Shown: positions 48,412 to 58,286, counted from the first letter of the stretch. The stretch: DNA of 64,000 nucleotides from Paraglaciecola marina (GCF_004360155.1 NZ_ML178720.1:91078-155077), one strand, 5' to 3'. Notes: generated from the letters alone by a model not told the origin. A program made the numbers and translations.

Positions 48412-49618
48412 GAGCGATCCTCCGTTTTATATTGCTTTGGGCAACAAAATAATCAAACAAAGGTGCCCACAAGTTAGCAAACAAGATCGCTAACATCATA
48501 CCTTCTGGGAATGCCGGGTTAATAACTCGAACCATTACACACATGAGACCAATTAAGATGCCATAAGCCCACTTACCTTTATTCGTAAAGGACGCAGATA
48601 CTGGATCCGTTGCCATAAAGAACATACCAAAAGCAAAACCACCAGTAACTAAATGCCAATACCAAGGCATAGCAAACATAGGATTAGTGTCACTACCAAC
48701 TAGATTCAATAGAGTACTAAAGATTGCACAACCAGCTAATACACCCAGCACAATGCGCCAAGATGCTATTCGCATATAAATAATAAACAAACCACCAATC
48801 ATTAATGCCAGTGTAGAGACTTCACCAACAGAACCTTGTAAATTCCCGAAGAAAGCATCCCACCAATCTGCATTTAAGCTCCAATCAGTAATACTGCCAG
48901 ATGCAGCTTGACTTAGAGCCGTAGCCCCGGAATAACCGTCAGCAGCAACCCAAATAGCATCACCAGAAATCTGTGCAGGGTAAGCAAAATACAAGAAAGC
49001 ACGGCCAGATAAAGCAGGGTTTAAGAAGTTACGACCGGTTCCACCGAATATTTCTTTAGCGATAACCACACCGAAGGTAATACCTAAAGCTGCTTGCCAT
49101 AAAGGAATAGTAGCCGGTAAAGTCAGTGCGAATAAAACAGAAGTAACAAAGAAACCTTCATTTATTTCATGTTTTCTGACTGAAGCAAATAACACTTCCC
49201 AGAAACCACCAACAGCAAATACAGTTGCATAGATAGGTACAAAGAAACACGCACCATACAACATTAAGCCAAACCAACCAGTAGTGGCACTTAATTCACC
49301 GCCCAGCATTTGGAACAAGCCAGCTTGCCAAAATGCAGTGGCAGTATCAGCCCAAACAGCACCATCAATGATAGCTAATTGCGCTTGTTGACCAATATTA
49401 AACATTCCGTAGAACATGGCTGGAAATGTCGCCATCCACACCATTATCATAATACGTTTTAAATCAACGCTATCTTTTACGTGCGTTGTCGATTTTGTCA
49501 CCGAGCCTGGTGTGTAAAAAATGGTTGCTGCAGCTTCGTAAAGCGCATACCACTTTTCGTATTTTCCACCTGGTTCAAAATCAGGTTCAATTTTTTCTAA
49601 ATATGCCTTTAAACCCAT
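48401..49618 (-). CDS. nqrB: Na+-NQR subunit B
   Basis: A 405-residue polytopic subunit with about ten membrane spans. The covalent FMN is expected on Thr233 in [35 protein letters not shown] is a hallmark block. It binds riboflavin and ubiquinone and forms the main Na+ pathway. The gene follows nqrA after 2 bases. Confidence 0.98.
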   Translation of the reverse strand: MGLKAYLEKIEPDFEPGGKYEKWYALYEAAATIFYTPGSVTKSTTHVKDSVDLKRIMIMVWMATFPAMFYGMFNIGQQAQLAIIDGAVWADTATAFWQAGLFQMLGGELSATTGWFGLMLYGACFFVPIYATVFAVGGFWEVLFASVRKHEINEGFFVTSVLFALTLPATIPLWQAALGITFGVVIAKEIFGGTGRNFLNPALSGRAFLYFAYPAQISGDAIWVAADGYSGATALSQAASGSITDWSLNADWWDAFFGNLQGSVGEVSTLALMIGGLFIIYMRIASWRIVLGVLAGCAIFSTLLNLVGSDTNPMFAMPWYWHLVTGGFAFGMFFMATDPVSASFTNKGKWAYGILIGLMCVMVRVINPAFPEGMMLAILFANLWAPLFDYFVAQSNIKRRIARVS

Positions 49619-49620
49619 GA

Positions 49621-50961
49621 TTAACCCTCTTTCTCAATCTGGTCTAGACATTCACGCAAGATTGGACCGTAATTATATTTGCCTGGGCAAACATAAGTAC
49701 ATAATGCCAAATCTTCTTCGTCTAGCTCCAAGCAACCTAAACTTTGCGCACCGTCTGTATCACCTGAAATTAAATCTCTAAGTAACAAGGTAGGCAAAAT
49801 ATCTAATGGCATAATACGTTCATAGTTTCCGATAGGAACCATTGAGCGGTCTGAGCCGTTAGTAGTAGTTGTCATCTTAAATAATTTTTTGGGGCTTAAA
49901 TGCCCTAAATATGCGCGGGTTACCGAATGTTGATTAACACCAGGTTTGATCCAACCTAAGAACTCTTTTTCTCGACCTTCAAGTAGTACCGAAACCTGAT
50001 TATGGAAGCGACCTAGAAATCCATGGGGACCACTTGCATTCGTTCCTTGCAAAACTGAGCCAGATAAAACACGCATTTCACCGACATTGATTTCACCTGA
50101 AGTAAGCTCTGCTACATCAGCACCTAATATAGTACGAACTAAACGAGGGTTTTTAACCTCTGGGCCAGCTAAAGAAACAACCTTGCGATTATCTAACTCA
50201 CCAGTAGTGAACAAGGCACCAATAGCAAGTACATCTTGATAGCCCACATGCCAAATCATCTTGTTTTGACCTGCACCATCAAGGAAGTGGATATGTGTGC
50301 CTACCAACCCAGCAGGGTGACATCCGGCAAACTCATTAACTTCTACATCAAGATTACCGGTAGCAATATCAGCACCAGGCGCTTTGTTAACGTAAACTTT
50401 GCCATCAGTTAAACGACTCAAAGTCAGTAAACCATTTGCAAAATCTTCGCTTCGTTCAGCAATCACAACTTGAGGATCAGCTGCTAATGGATTGGTATCC
50501 ATTACACTTACAAAGATTGAATTTGGTTTTGAATCAAGTGCAGGCGCTTTACTGAATGGTCTAGTGCGAATTGCAGTCCACATTCCTGAGTTTACTAGAT
50601 TTTCCTGTACCTTAGAGGCTTCAAGTGAAGCTAACTCAGCACTGCTATATTTAGCAAATACTTCACTTTCGTCACCTTCTAGTTGAACAACAACCGATTG
50701 CAAAACACGTTTTGCACCGCGGTTTACTTCAACTACAGTACCAGAAGCAGGAGCAGTAAATTTAACACCAGGGTTCTTTTTATCTTCAAAAAGAATTTGG
50801 CCTTTTTTTACTTTGTCACCTTGTTGAACATGCATAGTAGGTCGCATGCCGTTATATTCTTCGCCCAAGATAGCAACTCTGGTAACAGAATTTCCATCAT
50901 GGATTTCTTGTTTTGGCGCTCCCTGAATAGGAAGATCTAACCCTTTCGTGATTTTTATCAT
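49621..50961 (-). CDS. nqrA: Na+-NQR subunit A
   Basis: A 446-residue cytosolic subunit, first gene of the nqr operon. [13 protein letters not shown] at the N-terminus and the C-terminal [23 protein letters not shown] are diagnostic. I chose the ATG at 50961, which gives the usual family length; a TTG four codons upstream is also open. Upstream lies a structured leader (50994-51052), which may regulate the operon. Confidence 0.97.
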   Translation of the reverse strand: MIKITKGLDLPIQGAPKQEIHDGNSVTRVAILGEEYNGMRPTMHVQQGDKVKKGQILFEDKKNPGVKFTAPASGTVVEVNRGAKRVLQSVVVQLEGDESEVFAKYSSAELASLEASKVQENLVNSGMWTAIRTRPFSKAPALDSKPNSIFVSVMDTNPLAADPQVVIAERSEDFANGLLTLSRLTDGKVYVNKAPGADIATGNLDVEVNEFAGCHPAGLVGTHIHFLDGAGQNKMIWHVGYQDVLAIGALFTTGELDNRKVVSLAGPEVKNPRLVRTILGADVAELTSGEINVGEMRVLSGSVLQGTNASGPHGFLGRFHNQVSVLLEGREKEFLGWIKPGVNQHSVTRAYLGHLSPKKLFKMTTTTNGSDRSMVPIGNYERIMPLDILPTLLLRDLISGDTDGAQSLGCLELDEEDLALCTYVCPGKYNYGPILRECLDQIEKEG

Positions 50962-50993
50962 ACGCAATAGCACTACTCTAAATTAATACACAA

Positions 50994-51052
50994 CACCATT
51001 AGGCTCTTTGGTACGTCCTAGTATAGGCTAGACCTATAAAAACCTAATGGTG
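50994..51052 (-). promoter_or_regulatory. Structured leader upstream of nqrA
   Basis: CACCATTAGG (50994-51003) and CCTAATGGTG (51043-51052) form a perfect 10-bp outer stem. Inside it TATAGG (51022-51027) and CCTATA (51033-51038) form a second perfect 6-bp stem with a 5-base loop. Read in the direction of nqrA, the element ends 32 bases before the ATG. There is no T-run, so it is not a simple terminator. It may be a leader RNA structure or a protein-binding palindrome; I recognise no riboswitch class. Confidence 0.5.
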
Positions 51053-51307
51053 GTGAGTATTAGTTGTTATTAAAATTATTCCGCTGCAACTTCATGCGGT
51101 TTAGAATGACACACTTACTATTTTTCTAAATTTAGCCGCAACAATCGTATATCGGCATGCAAAAAATTGCAGGCAACCACAATTGAGTCGCGAATTTTAG
51201 CATTAACCGCACCAATTCTTCCATGCAATTTATTGTTTAACCGCAATTTTTATAATGTTTTTCTCAAATATACCTTAAAAATTACAAATATCGTTTTATT
51301 AAATAAC
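51053..51307. other. Remainder of nqrA-fabV intergenic region
   Basis: AT-rich sequence between the nqr leader and the fabV terminator. It should contain the nqr promoter on the minus strand, but I cannot assign hexamers with confidence. No small gene was found on either strand. Confidence 0.4.
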
Positions 51308-51330
51308 AAAAAACCGTCATAAGACGGTTT
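51308..51330 (-). terminator. Rho-independent terminator of fabV
   Basis: AAACCGTC-TTAT-GACGGTTT on the minus strand followed by TTTTG; 26 bases after the fabV stop. Confidence 0.92.
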
Positions 51331-51356
51331 AATTAATATCTAAGAAGCGCAGGGAT

Positions 51357-52535
51357 CTACCAATCCGCTAAAGGCTCAACATCAGCATCATAATCAACAC
51401 CTGATACATCAAAACCAAACAACTTTAAAAACTCATGGTGATAACCAGCATAATCACTTAATTCGTGGAAATTCTCTTGGGTCACTTGATCCCATAAGGC
51501 TTTAATTTTTGCCTGCGTAGCATCGTTTGTTTCTTTATCATTCATATACAAACGACCCATTTCATCTACTTCTGGAGTTGCTTGAGTCAATTTATCGGTG
51601 AACAAGTCATATATTTGTTCGATACAGCCTTGGTGCGTACCTTCTTCTTTCATGACTTTATATATCAGTGAAATATATAGAGGCATAACAGGAATAGCAG
51701 AACTCGCTTGTGTCACTAATGCTTTCAATGAAGAAACATAAGCCTGAACATTTTTGCTTGCTTTTGTTTTTACAATTTCGGCGGCAGCTCTATCTAAATC
51801 TTCTTTAGCTTTTCCGATAGTTGCTTGTCCGTATATGGGCCACGTTAACTCTTTACCCACATAGGTATAAGCTGTTGTTTTACAACCATCAGCTAAAAGG
51901 TCAGCTTTATCTAACGCTTCTAACCATAATTCCCAATCTTCGCCACCCATAACTTTAATAGTGTGGTCAATCTCTTCTTGGCTTGCAGGCTCAAGACTGA
52001 TGTCATGCACTTTATCTTTATCGGTATCATAGGTTTTAGTGGTGTAAGCTCCACCAACAGGCTTTAAGGTCGACTTAAACGTTTCACCGGTTTTAGGATC
52101 GGTCCTACGAGGAGATGCAAGGCTATAGATCACTAAATCTACCTTACCCATATCAGCTTTTAAGGTATCAATAGTTTGTTGTTTTAGCTCATCTGAAAAC
52201 GCATCACCGTTTAACGTTTTAGCATATAAACCAGCAGCTTCAGCTTTTGCATGAAACCCAGCAGTATTGTACCAACCGGCAGTACCTGTTTTACGCTCTG
52301 TTGGTGCTTTTTCAAAACACACGCCTAGCGTTTTTGCACCGCCGCCAAAAGCTGAAACAATTCTTGACGCTAACCCGTACCCGGTAGAACAACCAATTAC
52401 CAAGACGTTCTTTGGAGCATTTTGAAGCTCACCTTGAGACTTAACATAATCAATTTGTTGTTGAACATTGGCCGCACATCCAACTGGATGAGCATTTGTA
52501 CAAATAAAGCCACGGATCTTCGGCTTAACAATCAT
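51357..52535 (-). CDS. fabV: Enoyl-ACP reductase FabV
   Basis: A 392-residue NADH-dependent trans-2-enoyl-ACP reductase of the long-chain FabV type. Visible are MIVKPKIRGFICTNAHPVGC, the NAD-binding VLVIGCSTGYGLASRI, YSLASPRRTDP and the catalytic YxxxxxxxxK in YGQATIGKAK. It completes each fatty-acid elongation cycle. FabV enzymes are known to be intrinsically triclosan-insensitive. It has its own terminator and a 95-base gap to the upstream small gene. Confidence 0.97.
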   Translation of the reverse strand: MIVKPKIRGFICTNAHPVGCAANVQQQIDYVKSQGELQNAPKNVLVIGCSTGYGLASRIVSAFGGGAKTLGVCFEKAPTERKTGTAGWYNTAGFHAKAEAAGLYAKTLNGDAFSDELKQQTIDTLKADMGKVDLVIYSLASPRRTDPKTGETFKSTLKPVGGAYTTKTYDTDKDKVHDISLEPASQEEIDHTIKVMGGEDWELWLEALDKADLLADGCKTTAYTYVGKELTWPIYGQATIGKAKEDLDRAAAEIVKTKASKNVQAYVSSLKALVTQASSAIPVMPLYISLIYKVMKEEGTHQGCIEQIYDLFTDKLTQATPEVDEMGRLYMNDKETNDATQAKIKALWDQVTQENFHELSDYAGYHHEFLKLFGFDVSGVDYDADVEPLADW

Positions 52536-52630
52536 AAAAATATCCTATTCAAAAATGTGGACGCATTGTATAGACAATACCGAGTAAAACACATCTGAAC
52601 AGCTGACGTGTTTAAACACTTAATATTTTG

Positions 52631-52807
52631 CTAACCTGTTTTATGGGTCAACACTAGCCATACCGCATGAATAACCCCAGGTATACCACCTAATAAAGTT
52701 AAGACTATATTGATAAATAAGTGGGCAGATAAGCCAACTTGCAAAAAAGCGCCGATTGGCGGTAGAAATATAGCCAAAATTAAATTGATGGGATTAACTG
52801 TTTGCAT
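52631..52807 (-). CDS. Pmp3/YqaE-family small membrane protein
   Basis: A 58-residue protein with two hydrophobic helices. The sequence reads MQTVNPINLILAIFLPPIGA, then QVGLSAHLFINIVLT, then LLGGIPGVIHAVWLV, ending in THKTG. The LPPIGA, NIxLT and GGIPGxIHA motifs define the Pmp3/YqaE (UPF0057) family, linked to membrane potential and stress in yeast and bacteria. The ATG has an AGAGG ribosome-binding site. It begins 12 bases after the stop of the TRAP substrate-binding protein, so it probably shares that transcript. Confidence 0.93.
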   Translation of the reverse strand: MQTVNPINLILAIFLPPIGAFLQVGLSAHLFINIVLTLLGGIPGVIHAVWLVLTHKTG

Positions 52808-52819
52808 AAATGACCTCTT

Positions 52820-53941
52820 TTAATTATCAGTATCAGAACGATTTTTATAATACTCATACTCAGATACCTTATGGTAATCCATGGCTTTCAACTGAAAACT
52901 TGAATAAGAGTCGTAGACTTTTTTAAATGCAGGATCAGCTGCAGCTTGCTCTTGCATGACTTCTAAAGACGCTTGTTTTAATGCATTTATTACATCAGCT
53001 GGCAAAGCTCGCATATCCACTTTATGCTTGTCTTTTAAGGTTTGCATCGCTTCTATGTTACGGGCTGTGTATTCATCCAGAATATCTTGATTTGCTGCTT
53101 TTGTAGCAACCTCCACAATAGCCTGTAAATCTTTAGGTAAAGCTTGGTAAGCTTTTTCATTTACGATGAACTCCAAAGCAGACCCAGGTTCATGCCAACC
53201 AGAATAATAGTAAAACTCAGCTGCTTTATGTAACCCAAACGCTAAATCGTTGTAGGGACCAACCCACTCAGTACCATCGATCGCTCCTGATTGTAATGAA
53301 GTAAAGATTTCAGCTCCGCTTAATGCAACTGGAATGCCTCCTATTTTTTTGAAAACTTCTCCACCTAGCCCAGGTATACGCATTTTCAAGCCCTGCACAT
53401 CATCGATTGAATTGATTTCTTTTTTGAACCAACCTGCAAACTGAACCCCAGTATTACCACCAGTAAAGGGAATTAAACCAAAAGGTTTATAGATTTCACG
53501 CCATAGCTCCATGCCGCCGCCATAGTGCAGCCAACCATTTGTCTCTTGTACGTTCATACCAAAGGGAATGGCAGTAAAAATTTGTGCAGCAGCAGACTTA
53601 CCTTTCCAATAATAGGCAGCAGAATGCCCAATTTCAGCGGTACCTTGAGAAACAGCATCAAATACTTCAAAAGGAGGCACTAACTCCCCAGCCCCATAGA
53701 CATTAATCGTTAACCTGCCACCAGACATACGCTCAACATTTTCTGCAAAGGTTTCAGGCCCTCGACCTATTCCGGGAAAGTTCTTTGGCCAAGATGTTAC
53801 CATTTTCCACTTGTAGGTTTTCTGAAGCTGCACCGCACCATTATCAGAATCAGCTTGTTCTTTGGAGCAACCAAATAAGGCTATAGCGCACGCAAGGCCA
53901 ATAATAAATCTTGTATAAACTACTTTTATTTTGTTCAACAT
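52820..53941 (-). CDS. TRAP transporter substrate-binding protein (DctP/TakP-type)
   Basis: A 373-residue periplasmic binding protein made as a lipoprotein (lipobox ALFGC, Cys25). YKWKMVTSWPKNFPG, GPETFAENVERMSGGRLTINVYGAGELVPPFEVFDAV-type sequence and MRIPGLGGEVFKKIGG are typical of the DctP family. The closest pattern I know is TakP, which binds 2-oxo acids. The Arg in RIPG normally pairs with the substrate carboxylate. I chose the ATG at 53941 with GAGAG upstream; an in-frame ATG at 53956 overlaps the dctM stop. The ligand is not determined, but an organic acid is expected. Confidence 0.9.
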   Translation of the reverse strand: MLNKIKVVYTRFIIGLACAIALFGCSKEQADSDNGAVQLQKTYKWKMVTSWPKNFPGIGRGPETFAENVERMSGGRLTINVYGAGELVPPFEVFDAVSQGTAEIGHSAAYYWKGKSAAAQIFTAIPFGMNVQETNGWLHYGGGMELWREIYKPFGLIPFTGGNTGVQFAGWFKKEINSIDDVQGLKMRIPGLGGEVFKKIGGIPVALSGAEIFTSLQSGAIDGTEWVGPYNDLAFGLHKAAEFYYYSGWHEPGSALEFIVNEKAYQALPKDLQAIVEVATKAANQDILDEYTARNIEAMQTLKDKHKVDMRALPADVINALKQASLEVMQEQAAADPAFKKVYDSYSSFQLKAMDYHKVSEYEYYKNRSDTDN

Positions 53942-53948
53942 AAACTCT

Positions 53949-55316
53949 CTAACCATAAACTACTGCTGGTAACCAAGTCACTAAACTAGGCCAAATTGCC
54001 ATCCCTATCAACAGCATAATTTGCAGTATGATAAACGGTATGACCCCTTTATAAATATCTGTTGTTTGCACTGAGTCTGGTGCTACACCCCTTAAATAAA
54101 ACAGCGCGAATCCAAACGGAGGGGTTAAAAATGATGTCTGTAAGTTTACCGCTATCATTATACCCAACCAAATAGGATCAATTCCCATAGCTAAAAGTAC
54201 TGGGGCAACCAGAGGCACCACAACAAATGTAATTTCAATAAAATCTAAAATAAATCCCAAAACAAAAATAACCAACATTACAACCAGTACTGCTGCAAAC
54301 ACACCACCTGGGAGTTGGTTAAATAGATGCTCAATTAATTCCTCACCACCAAAGCCACGAAAAACTAAAGAAAATATCGAGGCGCCGATTAAAATTAAAA
54401 ACACCATAGAGGTCACTTTAGTTGTGGTTAACATCACCTCTTTAAGTTTGGCTAAACTCAATTGTTTTTGAACCACAGCTAAAACCAATGAACCAGCTGC
54501 ACCTACACCCGCAGCTTCTGTAGGCGTTGCAAAACCACCTAAAATAGCCCCCAACACCAGAAATATCAGTAGCAATGGTGGCAATAGCGCTCCTAAAAAA
54601 GCAGGCCATGTGATCTTACTTTTTTCAGGTGCAACTCTTGGCACCTTATGTGGTTGCAACCAAGTAACACCCACAACGTATATTAAGTACAAACTAACCA
54701 GTATGGCACCAGGCACAATTGCACCAACAAAAAGATCACCCACGGACACAGACTCAGGGGAGAAAATCCCCATATTGAGCTGAGCTCTTTGGTAAGCACT
54801 AGATAACACATCGCCTAATAACACCAAGGCAATAGAGGGGGGAATAATCTGTCCAAGTGTACCTGTTGCACAGATACTACCGGTTGCAAAGCTTGGAGCG
54901 TAGCCTTGCTTTAACATAGTAGGTAAAGACAGCAAGCCCATGGTCACTACCGTTGCACCCACAATGCCGGTACTCGCTGCTAAAAGTGCACCAACCAATA
55001 TAACAGAGATAGCAAGGCCACCTCGATACTGACCAAACAACTGCGTCATAGCATTAAGTAGGTTTTCAGCGACTTTTGATTTTTCTAATGTCACTCCCAT
55101 AAATACAAATAAGGGTACTGCAATTAAGGTCTGATTAGTTAAAATGCCATACAAGCGACTCGGAACAGCGTTCAAATAAGCTTGTTCAAATTGTCCCGTC
55201 AACATCCCAAAACCCGCGAACAAAATAGCCGTGCCAGCCAGAGAGTAAGCAACTGGAAACCCTAGTAGTAAAACACCGCATACCACTATAAACATTAAGA
55301 TAGACATATATTCCAT
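53949..55316 (-). CDS. TRAP transporter large permease (DctM)
   Basis: A 455-residue membrane protein with about 12 spans. PLFVFMGVTLEKS, TGIVGATVVTMGLLSLPTML, IIPPSIALVLLGD and TPTEAAGVGAAGSL are the DctM hallmarks. It forms the Na+-coupled elevator-type channel of the tripartite transporter. It starts directly after the dctQ stop (adjacent codons). Confidence 0.95.
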   Translation of the reverse strand: MEYMSILMFIVVCGVLLLGFPVAYSLAGTAILFAGFGMLTGQFEQAYLNAVPSRLYGILTNQTLIAVPLFVFMGVTLEKSKVAENLLNAMTQLFGQYRGGLAISVILVGALLAASTGIVGATVVTMGLLSLPTMLKQGYAPSFATGSICATGTLGQIIPPSIALVLLGDVLSSAYQRAQLNMGIFSPESVSVGDLFVGAIVPGAILVSLYLIYVVGVTWLQPHKVPRVAPEKSKITWPAFLGALLPPLLLIFLVLGAILGGFATPTEAAGVGAAGSLVLAVVQKQLSLAKLKEVMLTTTKVTSMVFLILIGASIFSLVFRGFGGEELIEHLFNQLPGGVFAAVLVVMLVIFVLGFILDFIEITFVVVPLVAPVLLAMGIDPIWLGIMIAVNLQTSFLTPPFGFALFYLRGVAPDSVQTTDIYKGVIPFIILQIMLLIGMAIWPSLVTWLPAVVYG

Positions 55317-55856
55317 TTATGCCGGTACCTCAATTGACGACGCAGCTGTCCCTTTAAACAATAAAACATTGCGAATAAGTTCAGCCAAACCTTGCAAATT
55401 CATCGTTATTGCAAATACTAAGATAAAACTTTTGAGTATAAAAACTAAAGGCAAGCCACCGGCCTCAGGAGAGGACTCCATCAAGGCCCATGCATTGATT
55501 ACATAATCAAAGCTCAAAAAGAAAATCAGAAAATTGACAGGCATAAGCAACAATAAAGTGCCCATTATATCTACCATAGCTTGCTTACGTTTACTCATTT
55601 TTCGATAGAAAATATCTACACGAACATGCTCATTAACGTTTAATGTATGGGCAGCCCCTAATAGAAATACTGCAACATGCAAATACATAACAGACTCTTG
55701 CATGGCGACCCAACCAAGATTAAAGCCGTACCGCAATACAACAATTAACAAAGTCACAAGCACCATAATCAAGGTAAACCAACTGACTAGTTGGCCTAAG
55801 CGGTGATGAAACTCATCAATCAAATGCTGTAAAGCAACCCCTTGTTTTATAAACAT
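55317..55856 (-). CDS. TRAP transporter small permease (DctQ)
   Basis: A 179-residue protein with four membrane segments. VLRYGFNLGWVAMQESVMYLHVAVFLLGAAHTL and NEHVRVDIFY are the DctQ signature. It stabilises DctM. The gene begins 9 bases after bolA, so bolA-dctQ-dctM-dctP-pmp3 could be one transcript. Confidence 0.93.
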   Translation of the reverse strand: MFIKQGVALQHLIDEFHHRLGQLVSWFTLIMVLVTLLIVVLRYGFNLGWVAMQESVMYLHVAVFLLGAAHTLNVNEHVRVDIFYRKMSKRKQAMVDIMGTLLLLMPVNFLIFFLSFDYVINAWALMESSPEAGGLPLVFILKSFILVFAITMNLQGLAELIRNVLLFKGTAASSIEVPA

Positions 55857-55865
55857 TAAAATTCT

Positions 55866-56189
55866 TTACCCTTGTTGCGTTCTATCGCCGCCCATACAAT
55901 TCGGAGACAAAGGCGCTTCACCAAAATTCTTTTGCCACTCATCTTTTGTATAAGTATGTAAGGCTAGTGCGTGAATATCATTTGCTAATTGCTCTTTTAA
56001 TATTGCGTTCACTGCCCTATGCCTTTTGATCAAACGCTCCCCTTCAAAGCTTTCAGATACCATGATTACTTTAAAATGACTTTCAGAGCCCTCAGGAACA
56101 TTATGCATATAGCTTTCATTAATGACTTCTAGATGCTCCGGATTAAAGTGTTCAACTATTTTTGTCTCAATAAGAGTTTGAATATTCAT
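55866..56189 (-). CDS. bolA: BolA-family protein
   Basis: A 107-residue protein. [48 protein letters not shown]-type sequence is the BolA core, with conserved RH in the helix-turn-helix-like loop; the C-terminal tail is PLSPNCMGG. The start at 56189 has GGA upstream; the longer frame does not. BolA proteins bind Fe-S clusters with monothiol glutaredoxins and can act as transcription factors in stationary phase. It lies 9 bases from dctQ. Confidence 0.92.
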   Translation of the reverse strand: MNIQTLIETKIVEHFNPEHLEVINESYMHNVPEGSESHFKVIMVSESFEGERLIKRHRAVNAILKEQLANDIHALALHTYTKDEWQKNFGEAPLSPNCMGGDRTQQG

Positions 56190-56439
56190 TACGTTTCCAA
56201 ATAAAACCAATCAATTAATGCTGCGCGCGCAAACAGCTAATAATACCCTAAACAAGAGATAATTTGTTAGAGAATACAAAGTGATATCCTAAAATTATGT
56301 AGAATTTAGTGAAGTTTGCCTAATTTCAAATTTTCAGAATTGATTCCACTAGCAGCAGCCGTATATTGTTCCTCGTGTTATCATGCACAACACAGAAACC
56401 TGAATCTTTATATCTTCCATTTGAGTACCCATTTAAACA

Positions 56440-57594
56440 ATGAATACATGTTTAACCCTATTAAACAAAAACCTTCACCTCGTTCGTTACCCAGAAAGTC
56501 TCCAACATCCCAGTTGGCAAGCATGGGACTCGGCTGACGAGTACTTAATAGAGCATGTAGAACAGCATATAGATTTAGAGAAAACTGAAAACATTAGGAT
56601 TATCAACGATGATTTTGGCGCATTAGCGTGTTGGTTTGCTAACTCCAATCCAATTTGGGTCAGTGACTCCTATGTCGCCAAGCAAGCATGTGTATTAAAT
56701 CTTGCAAAAAACGAATTAGATGTAAGTCAAATCACCTTTACCGACTCGGTTAAGCAGATATCCAGTACAGTTGATTTAGTATTGCTAAAAATCCCCAAAA
56801 CCAATGCATTGTTAGAGCAGCAGCTTATAGATTTGCAACCCAGTGTTACTGCATCCACTAAAATAATTGCCGCGGGCAAAGCCAATCTTATTCCAAAGTC
56901 CATGTTAGGCTTGTTCGAAAAGTACTTAGGGCCAACAACCACTTCTTTGGCCAAGAAAAAATCACGATTAGTCTTTTGCCAGCCCACTGCAGATAAATCA
57001 CATACCAGCCCCTACCCCACAACTTGGTATACAGATTCACCAAAGTTTAAGATAAACAACCTAGCCAATGTATTTGCTCGCCAGCAATTAGATATAGGTG
57101 CTCGCTTTATCCTAGAGCATTTCAAAAAACTGCCGAGCTTTGACAACAAAACCATAGTCGATTTAGGTTGTGGGAACGGTGTTCTGGGTTTACACATACT
57201 AAATAGCAGTAGCCCAGACAAAGTCATATTTGTAGATGAATCATACATGGCTGTCGCATCAGCTAAGCACAATATCGAAACCAACTTACCAGACAAACTC
57301 CACCTGTGTGAGTTTAGAATCGATAATTGTCTAGAAAATTTCAGGCAAACAATAGAACATGCACAAGTAGATTTAGTGCTATGTAACCCTCCTTTTCACC
57401 AACAAAATACCATTACCGACCATATTGCTTGGCAAATGTTTACCGATGCAAAAGGAGTATTAAGAAAGGGCGGGCAATTATGCGTAGTGGGCAACCGCCA
57501 TTTAGATTACCCTAAAAAGCTAAAAAGACTGTTTGGAAACACCAACGCAGTTGCAACAGGCAAAAAATTCAGTATTTTAGCTGCTACTAAATGA
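56440..57594 (+). CDS. rlmG: 23S rRNA (guanine-1835-N2)-methyltransferase RlmG
   Basis: A 384-residue duplicated-Rossmann methyltransferase of the RsmC/RlmG type. The N-terminal degenerate domain has WDSADEYLIEH, NDDFGALACWF and LKIPKTNALLEQQL; the middle has LFEKYLGPTTTSLAKKKSRLV. The catalytic C-terminal domain has VDLGCGNGVLGL (SAM) and NPPFHQ. It makes m2G1835 in 23S rRNA. Its stop overlaps the upstream extension of the cyclophilin frame, suggesting coupling. Confidence 0.93.
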   Translation: MNTCLTLLNKNLHLVRYPESLQHPSWQAWDSADEYLIEHVEQHIDLEKTENIRIINDDFGALACWFANSNPIWVSDSYVAKQACVLNLAKNELDVSQITFTDSVKQISSTVDLVLLKIPKTNALLEQQLIDLQPSVTASTKIIAAGKANLIPKSMLGLFEKYLGPTTTSLAKKKSRLVFCQPTADKSHTSPYPTTWYTDSPKFKINNLANVFARQQLDIGARFILEHFKKLPSFDNKTIVDLGCGNGVLGLHILNSSSPDKVIFVDESYMAVASAKHNIETNLPDKLHLCEFRIDNCLENFRQTIEHAQVDLVLCNPPFHQQNTITDHIAWQMFTDAKGVLRKGGQLCVVGNRHLDYPKKLKRLFGNTNAVATGKKFSILAATK

Positions 57595-57620
57595 TCATCG
57601 TATTTAAAGGTCAACTTACC

Positions 57621-58220
57621 ATGCTTAAAGTATTACTTATTCTATCTTCGCTTATTTTCACTACAGCCAGCTTTGCTAAGTCCAAACTAGACGGCTCTCA
57701 TATTCAACCCGATAACTTTTATCCTAGAGTGAAAATGGAAACCACAATGGGCGATATTATTGTTGAATTAAACCGCTCAAGAGCGCCCATTACGGTTAAT
57801 AATTTTTTGCGCTACGTAGAAAAGCGTAGCTACGAAGACACCATGTTCCATAGAGTGATAGCAGACTTTGTGGTTCAAGGCGGTGCCTATGATGTTGATT
57901 TTGTTGAAAAGCCATCTTTTGGCAGAATAATTAATGAATCAGGCAATGGCCTTAAAAATGATATGTACACTATCACTATGGCGAGAGAGAACGACCCTCA
58001 CTCAGCAAACCGTCAATTCTTCTTTAACATGGCTGACAACGAGAGTTTAGATCCTGGCAGAGGCTGGGGTTACACAGTCTTTGGTAGCGTAATGGAAGGT
58101 TACGAAGTGCTTGATAAAATCGTTGCAGTTAAAACAGACTTTGACCCTAAATATGGATGGGCAGACGTGCCTGTTGAGGCTGTCATACTTAAAAAAGTCA
58201 CCATACTACCTCCTCTATAA
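57621..58220 (+). CDS. Periplasmic peptidyl-prolyl isomerase (cyclophilin)
   Basis: A 199-residue protein with a signal peptide (cleavage after SFA, residue 19) and a cyclophilin domain (about 35-195). MFHRVIADFVVQGGAYD carries the catalytic FHR and the QGG motif. SANRQFFFNMADNESLD and WGYTVFGSV are typical, although the usual W of the cyclosporin site is not obvious. It catalyses Pro isomerisation in folding exported proteins. The start at 57621 has AAAGG upstream; an ATG at 57591 in frame overlaps rlmG and gives no signal peptide at its N-terminus. Confidence 0.9.
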   Translation: MLKVLLILSSLIFTTASFAKSKLDGSHIQPDNFYPRVKMETTMGDIIVELNRSRAPITVNNFLRYVEKRSYEDTMFHRVIADFVVQGGAYDVDFVEKPSFGRIINESGNGLKNDMYTITMARENDPHSANRQFFFNMADNESLDPGRGWGYTVFGSVMEGYEVLDKIVAVKTDFDPKYGWADVPVEAVILKKVTILPPL

Positions 58221-58233
58221 AAAAATTAGCGTA

Positions 58234-58286
58234 GGAGTTTTTTAATTGTTTAATCTATGTTTCACACCACATAATTAAAAAACTCC
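58234..58286. repeat. Perfect 14-bp inverted repeat after the cyclophilin gene
   Basis: GGAGTTTTTTAATT (58234-58247) and AATTAAAAAACTCC (58273-58286) pair perfectly around a 25-base loop, 13 bases after the stop codon. It lacks GC-rich stem and trailing T-run of a terminator; its role is unknown. Confidence 0.6.

Noticed and set aside
45142-50961. Rnf complex instead of Na+-NQR
   Set aside because: NqrA and NqrF signatures, the covalent-FMN threonines in NqrB and NqrC, and the apbE-nqrM tail identify NQR.
56316-56537. 73-codon frame before rlmG
   Set aside because: It overlaps the conserved rlmG N-terminus in another frame and has no supporting signal.
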